Shown: positions 50,568-59,935, counted from the stretch's first letter. The stretch: 64,000 bases of DNA from an uncultured Rhodocyclaceae bacterium (GCA_907163225.1 OU015322.1:620001-684000); one strand, 5' to 3'. Translations and numbers: made by a program. The notes: a model not told the origin generated them from the sequence alone.

Positions 50568-51830
50568 ATGACCAAAGGCACGCCGGAAAAACTGCTCTAC
50601 TGCTCCTTCTGCGGCAAGAGCCAGCACGAAGTCAAAAAGCTTATCGCTGGCCCATCGGTATTCATCTGTGACGAGTGCATCGCACTCTGCAACGACATTA
50701 TTCGCGACGAATTGCCTGAAGAGGCCGCCAAAGCCGGTCGTTCCGACCTGCCAACGCCGCGCGAAATCAGTTCCATTCTTGACCAGTACGTCATCGGACA
50801 GGAAGTTGCCAAGCGTATTCTTGCCGTGGCGGTGTACAACCATTACAAGCGTTTGCGCCATAGCGCCAAGAACGCTGGCGAGGTTGAGCTATCCAAGAGC
50901 AACATTCTGCTCATCGGCCCGACCGGTTCCGGAAAGACGCTACTCGCTCAGACGCTGGCCCGCCTGCTCAATGTGCCGTTCGTCATGGCAGATGCCACGA
51001 CGCTGACCGAAGCTGGCTATGTCGGAGAGGACGTCGAGAACATCATCCAAAAGCTCCTGCAAAAGTGCGACTACGATGTTGAGAAGGCACAGCAAGGCAT
51101 CGTCTACATTGACGAAATCGACAAGATTTCGCGCAAATCCGATAATCCGTCGATCACGCGAGATGTTTCCGGTGAAGGTGTGCAACAGGCGCTTCTCAAG
51201 CTCATTGAAGGCACCACCGCCTCGATTCCGCCCCAAGGCGGCCGCAAGCATCCGAACCAGGATTTTGTCCAGGTCGATACCACGAATATTCTCTTTATCT
51301 GTGGCGGTGCCTTTGCGGGCCTGGAAAAAGTCATCCAGAAACGCTCCGAAAAGGGCGGTATCGGCTTCGGCGCTGAAGTCAAGAGCAAGGATGACGGCAA
51401 GGCCGTTGGCAAAATTCTGCTCGAAACGGAACCCGAGGATCTGATCAAATTCGGCCTTATCCCCGAGCTGATCGGTCGACTGCCGGTAGTCGCCACACTG
51501 CAGGAACTGGAAGAAGACGCGCTGATCCAGATTCTGACTGAACCGAAGAATGCACTGGTCAAGCAATACCAGAAGCTGTTCGGCATGGAAGATGTTGAAT
51601 TGGAGATTCGCTCAGGCGCCCTTTCCGCCATCGCCAAAAAGGCCCTGGAGCGCAAAACCGGGGCACGTGGACTTCGCTCGATCATGGAGCACGCACTCCT
51701 TGATACGATGTACGAACTCCCGGGCATGGAGAATGTCGAAAAAGTGGTGATCGATGAAAACATGATCACCGGCGACACTCCCCCCCTGCTCATTTACGCC
51801 GATCAGCCAAAGGTTTCCGGCTCCAACTGA
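50568..51830 (+). CDS. clpX: Clp protease ATP-binding subunit ClpX
   Basis: 420 aa AAA+ unfoldase. N-terminal zinc domain ([12 protein letters not shown] and ICDECIALC), Walker [14 protein letters not shown], Walker [11 protein letters not shown] and sensor-2 [15 protein letters not shown]. The IGF loop ([13 protein letters not shown]) contacts ClpP. 14 bases after clpP. Confidence 0.98.
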   Translation: MTKGTPEKLLYCSFCGKSQHEVKKLIAGPSVFICDECIALCNDIIRDELPEEAAKAGRSDLPTPREISSILDQYVIGQEVAKRILAVAVYNHYKRLRHSAKNAGEVELSKSNILLIGPTGSGKTLLAQTLARLLNVPFVMADATTLTEAGYVGEDVENIIQKLLQKCDYDVEKAQQGIVYIDEIDKISRKSDNPSITRDVSGEGVQQALLKLIEGTTASIPPQGGRKHPNQDFVQVDTTNILFICGGAFAGLEKVIQKRSEKGGIGFGAEVKSKDDGKAVGKILLETEPEDLIKFGLIPELIGRLPVVATLQELEEDALIQILTEPKNALVKQYQKLFGMEDVELEIRSGALSAIAKKALERKTGARGLRSIMEHALLDTMYELPGMENVEKVVIDENMITGDTPPLLIYADQPKVSGSN

Positions 51831-51837
51831 GTCGGGA

Positions 51838-51865
51838 CTTGAATTGCGGTTCCCCGCCCCCATCT
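51838..51865 (+). promoter_or_regulatory. Heat-shock (sigma-32) promoter of lon
   Basis: CTTGAA (51838-51843), 14-base spacer, CCCCATCT (51858-51865). This matches the sigma-32 consensus CTTGAAA / CCCCATnT. It lies 32 bases before the lon ATG, in the gap after clpX. Confidence 0.82.
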
Positions 51866-51897
51866 GAGGGGCACATACCTATTTCAAAGGCATCGTA

Positions 51898-54312
51898 ATG
51901 TCGAACCCCAACACGCTCCCGGAAACCGTTGAACTGCCGTTGCTGCCACTGCGCGATGTCGTGGTGTTTCCGCACATGGTCATTCCGCTCTTCGTCGGCC
52001 GCCCGAAATCCATCAAGGCGCTCGAAATGGCGATGGAAGCCGGCAAGAACATCCTGCTGGTAGCCCAGAAGTCGGCCGCCAAGGACGAACCGGAACCAGA
52101 AGACCTCTATCGCATCGGCTGCCTGGCCAACATCCTGCAGATGCTCAAGCTGCCCGACGGCACCGTCAAGGTGCTGGTCGAAGGCACTCAGCGTGCGCGA
52201 GTTGAAGCCATCGAGGTGCAGTCCTCCGTCTTCATGGCAACCGCCCTGCCCTTGACCCAACCCGGCGTTGAAGACCACGAAATCGAGGCCATGCGCCGCG
52301 CCGTGGTTGCCCAGTTCGACCAGTTCGTAAAGCTCAATAAAAAGATTCCGTCCGAGGTACTTTCCTCTATCGCTGGCATCGAAGATGCCGGACGTCTTGC
52401 AGACACGATCGCTGCGCACCTCCCGCTAAAGCTTGAGCAGAAGCAGGAAGTGCTGGAAATGGAAAGCATCCGTGATCGTATCGACCGCCTGCTTTCGCAA
52501 CTCGAAGCCGAAATCGACATCCTGCAGGTTGAAAAGCGCATCCGCGGCCGCGTCAAGCGCCAGATGGAAAAGAGCCAGCGCGAGTACTACCTGAATGAGC
52601 AAGTCAAGGCTATCCAGAAGGAGCTCGGGGAAGGCGAAGAAGGTGCCGATCTCGAAGAACTGGACAAAAAGATCAAGGCCGCAGGCATGAGCAAGGAAGG
52701 CTTGGCCAAAGCCGAAGGCGAGTTGAAAAAACTGCGCCTGATGTCGCCGATGTCAGCTGAAGCTACGGTCGTCCGTAATTTCATCGAGACCCTGGTTGGC
52801 CTGCCGTGGCGCAAAAAGACACGCACCAGCAAGGATTTGCGCGAAGCCGAAAAGGTGCTTGATCTCGATCACTACGGGCTGGATAAGGTCAAGGAGCGCA
52901 TTGTCGAATATCTCGCTGTGCAACAGCGCGTCGACAAGGTAAAGGCGCCAATTTTGTGTCTCGTCGGCCCCCCCGGTGTCGGCAAGACCTCGCTCGGCCA
53001 GTCCATCGCCAAGGCCACGAACCGCAAATTCGTGCGCATGGCGCTCGGCGGCGTTCGTGACGAAGCCGAAATTCGCGGTCATCGTCGTACCTACATCGGC
53101 TCCATGCCGGGCAAGATTCTGCAAAGCCTAACGAAAGTTGGCGTTCGCAATCCGCTTTTCCTCCTCGACGAAGTGGACAAGCTTGGCCAGGATTTCCGTG
53201 GTGACCCATCCTCTGCTCTGCTCGAAGTACTCGACCCGGAACAGAACCATACTTTCCAGGACCACTACGTTGAAGTCGACTTCGACCTCTCCGACGTCAT
53301 GTTCGTGGCCACTGCCAACACTCTGAATATTCCGGCTCCGCTACTTGACCGAATGGAAGTCATTCGCCTGTCCGGTTATACAGAAGACGAGAAGGTCAAT
53401 ATTGCCATGCGCTATCTGCTACCCAAGCAGATCAAGAACAATGGTTTGAAAAAGACTGAAATCGCCGTGGCCGACAGTGCGGTGCGCGACATTGTCCGTT
53501 ACTACACCCGCGAAGCTGGTGTCCGCGCGCTAGAGCGAGAAATCTCCAAGATTTGCCGCAAGGTCGTCAAAACCCTCGTCCTGAAGAAGCGCGACACGAA
53601 GCTTGCGGTCAACGCGAGAAATCTGGATAAATTCCTCGGTGTCCGCCGCTATAGCTACGGCATGGCTGAGAAAGAAAACCAGGTAGGTCAAGTCACCGGT
53701 CTGGCCTGGACGGAAGTTGGCGGGGAACTGCTTACCATCGAATGCGCCATCATGCCGGGCAAGGGCAACATTATCCGAACCGGTTCGTTGGGCGATGTCA
53801 TGAAAGAGTCCGTTGAAGCAGCCCGCTCGGTCGTCCGGGCCCGCGCTCGTCGCCTCGGCATCAAGGACGAAGCATTCGAAAAAACCGACATCCACATCCA
53901 CGTCCCGGAAGGTGCCACACCGAAGGATGGCCCGTCAGCAGGCGGAGCCATGACCACAGCGTTGGTATCGTCCTACACGGGCATTCCAGTTCGCTGTGAT
54001 GTCTGCATGACCGGCGAAATCACCTTGCGCGGCGAAGTTCTACCGATCGGGGGCCTCAAGGAAAAGCTGCTCGCGGCCGTACGTGGCGGCCTGAAGGTCG
54101 CATTGATCCCTGAAGAGAACGTCAAAGACTTGACCGAAATTCCTGACAACATCAAAAACAAGATCGAAATCGTCCCGGTCAAATGGATCGATCAGGTTTT
54201 GGAGCGAGCGCTTGAACACATGCCGGAAGCACTTACTGAACCTGCAGTGGCCGACTCGACCGTACAAGCTGGCGGTGAGGGGGTTGCAGCAAAAACGGTG
54301 CTTACCCATTGA
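51898..54312 (+). CDS. lon: ATP-dependent Lon protease
   Basis: 804 aa. N-terminal substrate domain (PLLPLRDVVVFPHMVIPLF), AAA+ module with Walker A GPPGVGKTSLGQ (Lys363), and protease domain with Ser680 (PKDGPSAGGAM) and Lys723 (GGLKEKLLAA), the Ser-Lys dyad. It degrades misfolded and regulatory proteins. It follows the sigma-32 promoter. Confidence 0.98.
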   Translation: MSNPNTLPETVELPLLPLRDVVVFPHMVIPLFVGRPKSIKALEMAMEAGKNILLVAQKSAAKDEPEPEDLYRIGCLANILQMLKLPDGTVKVLVEGTQRARVEAIEVQSSVFMATALPLTQPGVEDHEIEAMRRAVVAQFDQFVKLNKKIPSEVLSSIAGIEDAGRLADTIAAHLPLKLEQKQEVLEMESIRDRIDRLLSQLEAEIDILQVEKRIRGRVKRQMEKSQREYYLNEQVKAIQKELGEGEEGADLEELDKKIKAAGMSKEGLAKAEGELKKLRLMSPMSAEATVVRNFIETLVGLPWRKKTRTSKDLREAEKVLDLDHYGLDKVKERIVEYLAVQQRVDKVKAPILCLVGPPGVGKTSLGQSIAKATNRKFVRMALGGVRDEAEIRGHRRTYIGSMPGKILQSLTKVGVRNPLFLLDEVDKLGQDFRGDPSSALLEVLDPEQNHTFQDHYVEVDFDLSDVMFVATANTLNIPAPLLDRMEVIRLSGYTEDEKVNIAMRYLLPKQIKNNGLKKTEIAVADSAVRDIVRYYTREAGVRALEREISKICRKVVKTLVLKKRDTKLAVNARNLDKFLGVRRYSYGMAEKENQVGQVTGLAWTEVGGELLTIECAIMPGKGNIIRTGSLGDVMKESVEAARSVVRARARRLGIKDEAFEKTDIHIHVPEGATPKDGPSAGGAMTTALVSSYTGIPVRCDVCMTGEITLRGEVLPIGGLKEKLLAAVRGGLKVALIPEENVKDLTEIPDNIKNKIEIVPVKWIDQVLERALEHMPEALTEPAVADSTVQAGGEGVAAKTVLTH

Positions 54313-54393
54313 TTCAGAAGGAGAGGATGCCAAAACAATACGTAACACATCCTTTCCAATCATCACCCCCTCGAAAACTGTCTGCAAATCCGC

Positions 54394-54423
54394 TTGACAC
54401 ACGGATTTCGGCGGAGCTATAAA
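54394..54423 (+). promoter_or_regulatory. Sigma-70 promoter of hupB
   Basis: TTGACA (54394-54399), 18-base spacer, TATAAA (54418-54423), 53 bases before the hupB ATG. The -35 is perfect and the -10 near-consensus. Confidence 0.7.
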
Positions 54424-54475
54424 TCTGCCCTCAAAGCGTTTTCAACGTTTCAAATCAACTCTTTAGGGGACCTGA

Positions 54476-54748
54476 ATGAACAAGACTGAACTGATCAATG
54501 CGATCGCCAACCAAGCTGACATTTCCAAGGCAGCTGCTGGCCGTGCACTTGACGCTGCTGTTGACGCCATCAAGGTCGCACTCAAAGGAGGCGATACGGT
54601 CAGCCTGATTGGCTTCGGTACATTTTATGTTGGCGAACGCGCTGCCCGCATCGGCCGAAATCCACGCACGGGGAAGACACTGCAGATCAAGGCTGCCAAA
54701 TCACCGAAATTCCGAGCCGGCAAGAGCCTGAAGGACGCCTGCAACTAA
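54476..54748 (+). CDS. hupB: DNA-binding protein HU-beta
   Basis: 90 aa, the usual HU length. [20 protein letters not shown] at the start, [20 protein letters not shown] in the arm region and the signature [15 protein letters not shown] nucleoid-structuring protein. TTAGGGGA precedes the ATG. It sits downstream of lon, the conserved order. Confidence 0.97.
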   Translation: MNKTELINAIANQADISKAAAGRALDAAVDAIKVALKGGDTVSLIGFGTFYVGERAARIGRNPRTGKTLQIKAAKSPKFRAGKSLKDACN

Positions 54749-54775
54749 CATTGGCTAACGCGACAATCGTACAGA

Positions 54776-54852
54776 GATTAGCATTTCCTGCGAGGCGAGA
54801 CCTCGATCTTTGGAGTGCCAACGCAGTTGCCAAACCACAGTTCATGCTAATC
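54776..54852 (+). ncRNA. Candidate structured RNA downstream of hupB
   Basis: 77 bases that fold as a three-way junction. The closing stem is GATTAGCAT (54776-54784) with ATGCTAATC (54844-54852), 9 bp perfect. Hairpin A is CGAGG-CGAGA-CCTCG (54791-54805). Hairpin B is TTTGG (54809-54813) plus CAAC with GTTG and CCAAA (54826-54834), closed on GCA with a 5-base bulge. It is not a tRNA. A strong terminator that probably belonged to this transcript is now displaced to 56312-56356 by the ISL3 insertion. Family unknown. Confidence 0.45.
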
Positions 54853-54882
54853 AAACCCGAAGTGTTGGAGCAAGTTGTTTAG

Positions 54883-56290
54883 GGCTCTTCGTCGTTTGAC
54901 GACGGTAAAAAGGGATGACTGACATCCCTGAAACCGAGTATCTACCTGTGTTCTCTGAGGACGCAGATAGGCAAACGATATGGGAGCAGTCATCCCGGCT
55001 GGGATTTTGGGGTACGAGGGGCAAGTGATCAAGGAAGTTCGACATGACGAGGCGACAGGGAAGGTGAAGGTGATATGCCGGCGCGACCGTCGGCATCGGC
55101 CGGTCGATGCCAGGTGCGGACGTGCCGGTTCGGTCAATCGCTGGTTACGGCGAACGGTGCGCGATGTCCCACTGGGCGGTCGCCCCTGCGAGGTTGAGAT
55201 TGAGTACGCGCAGGTCTTCCTGTCACCGTCGTGCGTGCGCACCGAAGCCGTGCCGTTTGTGGCGCCCGGCACGCGTGCGACCCGGCGCTTCGCCCGATTG
55301 GTGTCAGGACTGTGCCGGTACATGCCGATCGAGGCCGTGGCGCGGCACACGGGTTTATCCTGGCACTCAGTGAAGGCGCTCGATGCGGCCACGCTGACCG
55401 AGACGGTGGTGCCGCCGCGACCTGGCTTGCTGACCGACATTCGCTACTTGGGCGTTGATGAAGTGGCCCGCGCCAAGGGTCATGACTACGTGACCTTGGT
55501 CTATGACTTGACGCCGGGCGAGCACTGCGGACGCATCCTGTGGGTGAAAGAGGGGCGCGATGCGGCCACCTTGCTTGAGTTTCTCGATGCGCTTTCGCAG
55601 GAATGTGCAGACGGTATTGAAGCGGTGGCCATCGATATGGGCTTGGCTTATATCGCCGCCGTACAGAAGGGCTTGCCGTCCGCCGCCATCGTCTTCGACC
55701 GCTTCCACGTCATGCAGATGTTCAGCAAGGTGATCCGCGATTGTCGGCGGGCGCAGTTCAAGGAAGCGAAGAAACTCGACGACCTGACCGGTCAGCAGAC
55801 CATCAAGGGAAGCCTGTGGCTGCTGCTGTCCAATCGCAACACACTCAAGGATTCCGACCAGAACCGACTCGACCAGTTGCTGACGCAGAACCAGCCGCTG
55901 GCAACGCTCTATGCCCTCAAAGAGCAATTGCAGCGGCTGTGGCATCAACCGATCTCGTCTGCCGACATGGCCGCCCGCCTTGATGACTGGTGTGGCCTGG
56001 CCACAGCCGCCAAAATCACTGGCTTGGCAAAATTCGTGAGGACTTTGCAGTCGCACCGCTCAGGCATTTGTGCCTACGCCGATCACCAGATCACGACGGC
56101 CCGACTTGAGGCCGGCAACGTATCCATTGGCCTGCTGCGCCGTCGGGCCCGTGGCTTTCGTGACACCGAATACCTCAAGCTCAAGATTTACCAACTCAAC
56201 ACGCCGGATACTCCCTCCTTCCTCTATGCCCATGTCCCCGTGCATCGGTCAGAAAAACAGATGTCCACCGTATGAAAACGACGAAGAGCC
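54883..56290 (+). mobile_element. ISL3-family insertion sequence with 8-bp target duplication
   Basis: About 1.41 kb. Terminal inverted repeats begin GGCTCTTCGTCGTTT on both ends. It is flanked by a perfect direct repeat TTGTTTAG at 54875-54882 and 56291-56298, the 8-bp duplication typical of ISL3. The ends and transposase look intact, so insertion is recent. Confidence 0.95.
54980..56275 (+). CDS. ISL3-family transposase
   Basis: 431 aa. DDE transposase: first Asp in LGVDEVARAKGHDYVTLVYD, second in SAAIVFDRFHVMQMFSKVI, Glu later in RARGFRDTEYLKLKIYQLN. The N-terminal Zn-finger-like region (KVICRRDRRHR, DARCGRAGSVNRW) is typical. Intact and probably active. Confidence 0.94.
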   Translation: MGAVIPAGILGYEGQVIKEVRHDEATGKVKVICRRDRRHRPVDARCGRAGSVNRWLRRTVRDVPLGGRPCEVEIEYAQVFLSPSCVRTEAVPFVAPGTRATRRFARLVSGLCRYMPIEAVARHTGLSWHSVKALDAATLTETVVPPRPGLLTDIRYLGVDEVARAKGHDYVTLVYDLTPGEHCGRILWVKEGRDAATLLEFLDALSQECADGIEAVAIDMGLAYIAAVQKGLPSAAIVFDRFHVMQMFSKVIRDCRRAQFKEAKKLDDLTGQQTIKGSLWLLLSNRNTLKDSDQNRLDQLLTQNQPLATLYALKEQLQRLWHQPISSADMAARLDDWCGLATAAKITGLAKFVRTLQSHRSGICAYADHQITTARLEAGNVSIGLLRRRARGFRDTEYLKLKIYQLNTPDTPSFLYAHVPVHRSEKQMSTV

Positions 56291-56311
56291 TTGTTTAGCG
56301 TGCAGCAATAC

Positions 56312-56356
56312 GGGGGCAAACAAGCCCCCCAAACCCCGCCACACGGCGGGGTTTTT
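56312..56356 (+). terminator. Tandem terminator hairpins right of ISL3
   Basis: First hairpin GGGGGC / GCCCCC (56312-56329). Second AAACCCCGCC / GGCGGGGTTT (56331-56354) with an ACAC loop and a T-run. On the plus strand this is a strong terminator, once close to hupB and the candidate RNA, now separated from them by the IS. Confidence 0.85.
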
Positions 56357-56372
56357 GTTTGATAATACTGCC

Positions 56373-57251
56373 ATGACCTCCGCCGAAGCCGCTCACGATC
56401 TGGACAAAAAGGGAGAAGCGTTGAAAATTCAACGCTTTGAAATGTTGACAGACATCGCCAAAGAGCTTTCCGGCGAAGTTATTTTCCCGACCTATTTTGA
56501 CGCTGTTCTGCGTCTTCGCAAGGTACTGCATGACCCAGAGCAAAGCATCGCCAACATTGCTCACGCGGTCTCCGTCGAGCCGCTGATTTCTGCCAAATTG
56601 CTCCATCTTGCCAACTCCGTGGTTTTCAACCCAGAAGGACGTGAGTTGGTTGACCTGAAGTCTGCTATTTTTAGACTCGGGCTCAATGCGGTACGTACTG
56701 CTGCGCTAAGCATCGTGATGACTCAGCTTATGCGCGCCAAGGGTATGGCCGAATTTTCCGAAATTACCCACTCGCTATGGGAGCATTCTGTCCAGACAGC
56801 TGCCGCGGCTAGTGTCATCGCACGCCAGATGCCCCACCAAAATGCTGATGAGGCCATGCTGGCTGGCCTGATTCACGATCTGGGTGCGTTTTACATGCTT
56901 TATCGTGCCACTCAGTACGAAGAATTGCGCCATCGCCCGGACAGCATCAAATATTTGATCGTACAGTGGCACGAAAGCATTGGTGTTTCCTTGCTAAACG
57001 CTTTGGGATTGCCCGAGGAAATTGTGGAGGCAACGGTCGATCATGATCACATGCGAGCAACGCCAACAAAGATCAGAAACCTGGCTGACATCATTTATGT
57101 CGCCAATATGCTCAGCGGCGGACACTTTGAATGGCTGATGCAGGATCAACCAGAATTACCGTTTGAACTGGCTTCAATTGAAGAAAAATACGGCCACCTT
57201 CGACCGGAAATTGAAGCACTGGCTGCAGAAATGCGCAGTAGCTTCACCTGA
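56373..57251 (+). CDS. HDOD-domain signalling protein
   Basis: 292 aa from the ATG at 56373. No clear ribosome-binding site is present; a TTG at 56420 with GGGAG upstream is an alternative start. HDOD domain: TYFDAVLRLRKVLHDPEQSI, ISAKLLHLANSVVFNPEG, LWEHSVQTAAAASVIAR, AMLAGLIHDLGAFYM and DHDHMRA. HDOD proteins act in signalling and often bind regulators, with HD residues that may lack hydrolase activity. Regulation partner unknown. It converges on trmJ with 8 bases between stops. Confidence 0.85.
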   Translation: MTSAEAAHDLDKKGEALKIQRFEMLTDIAKELSGEVIFPTYFDAVLRLRKVLHDPEQSIANIAHAVSVEPLISAKLLHLANSVVFNPEGRELVDLKSAIFRLGLNAVRTAALSIVMTQLMRAKGMAEFSEITHSLWEHSVQTAAAASVIARQMPHQNADEAMLAGLIHDLGAFYMLYRATQYEELRHRPDSIKYLIVQWHESIGVSLLNALGLPEEIVEATVDHDHMRATPTKIRNLADIIYVANMLSGGHFEWLMQDQPELPFELASIEEKYGHLRPEIEALAAEMRSSFT

Positions 57252-57259
57252 ACGTTGGA

Positions 57260-58021
57260 TCAGCCCTTGCGGCCATGGCCAGTCCTGACCTCAGTGGCAG
57301 CCAGAACCCCTCGAAGAATATTTATTTCATCCCTTTCCAGGCGTGCTCGTCCAAATAAACGGCGCAATTTTGGCAGCAAGCGCCCAGGTTGTTTCGGATT
57401 GAAAAACCCAGTCGCCGTCATTACAGATTCGAGATGAGCGTAAAGGCCCTCAATTTCATCATGCGTTGCTGCCGGTGATGAAAAAGGCGTAACGCCGGCG
57501 TCGACATGGGGCGGCCGCTCGGCAAATGCTGCCATTCGACAGTCATAGCAAAGCACTTGAACTGCCGATCCAAGATTCAGCGAACTGAAGTCCGGGTTTG
57601 TCGGAATGGTCACAGCCGCTTGGCAATGAAGAATTTCCTCATTGCTTAGACCAACCGTCTCATTTCCAAAAACCAAGGCTACATCGCCCCGCTCGGCCTC
57701 GGACAGAAGGCGCGCAACAGTTTCCCGCGGGGCGCCGAGAGCGGGCCCAATATCGCGCTGACGTGCCGAAAGGGCGACAACATATGAAGCGCCAACCAGC
57801 GCCTCGCTGAGCGATGAGGTAATGATCGCCCTTTGCAACAAGTCTACCGCACCGGTTGCCCTCGTATCAGCTTCCGGATCAGGAAACTGCTTGGGCTGAA
57901 CAAGATACAAACTGGACAAACCCATCGTTTTCATGGCTCGTGCCGCAGCACCGATATTGCCGGGGTGACTCGTGCGGCAAAGTACGACTCTGATACGTGA
58001 AAGCAGGACTTCAGGGTTCAT
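57260..58021 (-). CDS. trmJ: tRNA (cytidine/uridine-2'-O-)-methyltransferase TrmJ
   Basis: 253 aa SPOUT enzyme methylating position 32 of tRNA. Family stretches: VVLCRTSHPGNIGAAARAMK, LVFGNETVGLSNEEI, and SSLNLGSAVQVLCYDCRMA forming the knotted SAM site. ATG at 58021. Divergent from suhB. Confidence 0.95.
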   Translation of the reverse strand: MNPEVLLSRIRVVLCRTSHPGNIGAAARAMKTMGLSSLYLVQPKQFPDPEADTRATGAVDLLQRAIITSSLSEALVGASYVVALSARQRDIGPALGAPRETVARLLSEAERGDVALVFGNETVGLSNEEILHCQAAVTIPTNPDFSSLNLGSAVQVLCYDCRMAAFAERPPHVDAGVTPFSSPAATHDEIEGLYAHLESVMTATGFFNPKQPGRLLPKLRRLFGRARLERDEINILRGVLAATEVRTGHGRKG

Positions 58022-58085
58022 GGTGTAAAATTCATTCTTTAAATATATTTCGGGTGCTTTTTGCACCCGTCAGCTCTTTAAGCTC

Positions 58086-58898
58086 ATGCATCCAACACTG
58101 AATATCGCCATCAAGGCAGCGCGCCGTGCTGGCCAAATCATTAATCGCGCCTCAAATGATCTGGACTTGCTCAAAGTCACGACCAAACAGCCCAACGACT
58201 TTGTGACAGAAGTTGACAAGGCAGCAGAAGCCGCAATTATCGAAACACTGAAAGATGCCTACCCAGGGTACGGCATTCTAGCAGAGGAGTCCGGCACGAC
58301 CCCTGGCACAGGGAACGGAGATACCGAGTACCAGTGGATAATCGACCCACTCGATGGAACCACAAACTTCATCCATGGTATGCCGCAATATGCCGTATCC
58401 ATCGCCTTGGCAAAGGGCGGAGTGATCGAACAAGCCGTTGTCTTCGACCCCAACCGCAACGAACTATTCACTGCCAGCAAAGGTGCCGGCGCCTTCCTGA
58501 ATGAACGCCGTATTCGCGTTTCCAAGCGTACCAAGCTTCAGGACTCCTTGATCGGAACAGGGTTCCCTTATCGAATGTTCGACCACATCGACACATACAT
58601 GGTGATTTTCAAGGAACTGGCTCAAAAGACAGCAGGCCAGCGCCGTCCGGGTGCTGCCTCGCTTGACTTGGCATACGTCGCCTGTGGCAGATACGACGGC
58701 TTCTGGGAGTTTGGCCTTTCGCCTTGGGACATGGCTGCCGGTGCCCTTCTCATCGCTGAAGCAGGCGGCCTGGTCAGCGACTTGCGCGGTGATGCAACCT
58801 ACCTCGAGTCAGGCAATCTAGTTGCTGGCACCCCCAAGGTTTTTTCCCCGTTACTCAAGCTAATTCAAGACAAACTTCCTGAATCTGTTCGCGGCTAA
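58086..58898 (+). CDS. suhB: Inositol-1-monophosphatase SuhB
   Basis: 270 aa. Li-sensitive phosphatase fold: metal motif [16 protein letters not shown] and [16 protein letters not shown]-terminal [14 protein letters not shown] and AEESG. SuhB also joins rRNA antitermination complexes. Terminator follows at 58912. Confidence 0.96.
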   Translation: MHPTLNIAIKAARRAGQIINRASNDLDLLKVTTKQPNDFVTEVDKAAEAAIIETLKDAYPGYGILAEESGTTPGTGNGDTEYQWIIDPLDGTTNFIHGMPQYAVSIALAKGGVIEQAVVFDPNRNELFTASKGAGAFLNERRIRVSKRTKLQDSLIGTGFPYRMFDHIDTYMVIFKELAQKTAGQRRPGAASLDLAYVACGRYDGFWEFGLSPWDMAAGALLIAEAGGLVSDLRGDATYLESGNLVAGTPKVFSPLLKLIQDKLPESVRG

Positions 58899-58911
58899 AA
58901 AGCCACCCCAC

Positions 58912-58937
58912 AAAAAAGCGCCCAAGGGCGCTTTTTT
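58912..58937 (+). terminator. Terminator after suhB
   Basis: AAAAAAGCGCCC and GGGCGCTTTTTT form a 12-bp stem with an AA loop and a T-run. It starts 14 bases after the suhB stop. Confidence 0.93.
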
Positions 58938-59010
58938 GTTATTCAGTGAAGCCAGAACCAAATATCTGAAGTTCCTACGAAATTCACATGACGGCTAGCG
59001 TAGCAAGTCT

Positions 59011-59193
59011 TCATTCGCCGAGATGCCTTTCCAGGCGCGCATCAGGATTGGCAAAATAACAATCGAGTGCTTCCTTCAGATTCTCTACAGCTTCGTCCCT
59101 GGTGAGTCCGTCGGTTGAAATTTCCAGTTCAATACACCGAGCCACGAAAATACCAGCCTCTAGATCTACTGTGAAATTTAGTTTTTCAGCCAT
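59011..59193 (-). CDS. HicB-like antitoxin (orphan)
   Basis: 60 aa. Partial HicB fold (FTVDLEAGIFVARCIELEIS, TDGLTRDEAVENLKEALDCY). No HicA toxin gene lies beside it: the flanks are a terminator and tRNA-Ser. It may be a free-standing DUF1902-like protein rather than part of a toxin-antitoxin system. Confidence 0.72.
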   Translation of the reverse strand: MAEKLNFTVDLEAGIFVARCIELEISTDGLTRDEAVENLKEALDCYFANPDARLERHLGE

Positions 59194-59242
59194 AAAAGAA
59201 TTGTCGAACTTAATTTTTGGTCAATTAGAAGACGCAAAATAC

Positions 59243-59270
59243 AAAAAAGCGCCCGAAAAAGGCGCTTTTT
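59243..59270 (-). terminator. Terminator of tRNA-Ser
   Basis: AAAAAGCGCC / GGCGCTTTTT stem with a 7-base loop and a T-run on the minus strand, 9 bases after the tRNA-Ser CCA. Confidence 0.85.
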
Positions 59271-59279
59271 GCATATTAC

Positions 59280-59370
59280 TGGCGGAGGAGGCGGGATTCG
59301 AACCCGCGGTAGGGGATTACCCTACACACGCTTTCCAGGCGTGCGACTTAAACCACTCATCCACCCCTCC
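59280..59370 (-). tRNA. tRNA-Ser (anticodon GGA)
   Basis: 91 bases with CCA. Acceptor GGAGGGG pairs with CTCCTCC (one G-T). The anticodon arm is CACGC-CTGGAAA-GCGTG (anticodon GGA). A long variable arm (TAGGGTAATCCCCTA) is typical of serine tRNA. Confidence 0.97.
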
Positions 59371-59405
59371 GGAAGCCGCGCATTGTAGCAGAACAACGGC
59401 CTTGG

Positions 59406-59675
59406 TCAAATAGACTTTCTTAGAAATGCGAGTCCTAGCCAAACTAGCAGAAGGATTACAAAGCTGAGCACACCTATGACGGTAGCACTTGCTGAAATGG
59501 GCAGAATATTTGCCACCACCCGACGGGGAGCTTTGGTGATCAGGTCAAATAACTGATAGATACGATTTTTCCCTCTATTTTGTCCTGCCAGGACGTACAG
59601 AAAGCTCTGCCCAAGCATGCATAGGCCGAGCATCTCGACGATCGATCTAACGGCACCAATTAAAAGCAAGGTCAT
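59406..59675 (-). CDS. Small membrane protein in the symporter operon (89 aa)
   Basis: ATG at 59675 with a strong AGGAGG site. Two or three membrane helices (SIVEMLGLCMLGQSFLYVLA, ATVIGVLSFVILLLVWLGLA) around a basic loop (GQNRGKNRIYQLFDLITKAP). It follows the DUF4212 gene after 11 bases, so it is the last gene of the operon. Likely an accessory subunit. Family not recognised. Confidence 0.7.
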   Translation of the reverse strand: MTLLLIGAVRSIVEMLGLCMLGQSFLYVLAGQNRGKNRIYQLFDLITKAPRRVVANILPISASATVIGVLSFVILLLVWLGLAFLRKSI

Positions 59676-59686
59676 GTCAGGCCTCC

Positions 59687-59935
59687 TTAATCGTCCTCGA
59701 TACCGAATTCGGCATCAATTTTAATCATCTGTCGGTTGTACAACCAGATGATGATCAAATACAGAATCAGGGCACCTTGAGCTGCCATGTAAAAGCCGAG
59801 GGGAAAACCGAGAATGACGATCTCGTTGGCTGACTTGGCGAACCAAGTCAGTCCGAAAGTAATGAGTACCCAGAATACAAGCAAGGTGAAGGTCAGGCGC
59901 CTTGTTTTGCGCCAGTACTCATCTGCCGTAGCCAT
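59687..59935 (-). CDS. DUF4212 small subunit of sodium:solute symporter
   Basis: 82 aa with two membrane helices (RRLTFTLLVFWVLITFGLTW, LGFYMAAQGALILYLIIIWL) and the family ending YNRQMIKIDAEFG. DUF4212 proteins are encoded beside acetate-permease-like symporters and probably stabilise them. Start overlaps the symporter stop (TGATG). Confidence 0.88.
   Translation of the reverse strand: MATADEYWRKTRRLTFTLLVFWVLITFGLTWFAKSANEIVILGFPLGFYMAAQGALILYLIIIWLYNRQMIKIDAEFGIEDD

Noticed and set aside
54752-54882. Short open frame between hupB and the ISL3 element
   Set aside because: No ATG/GTG start with a ribosome-binding site; the segment is better explained by its strong RNA-like pairing.
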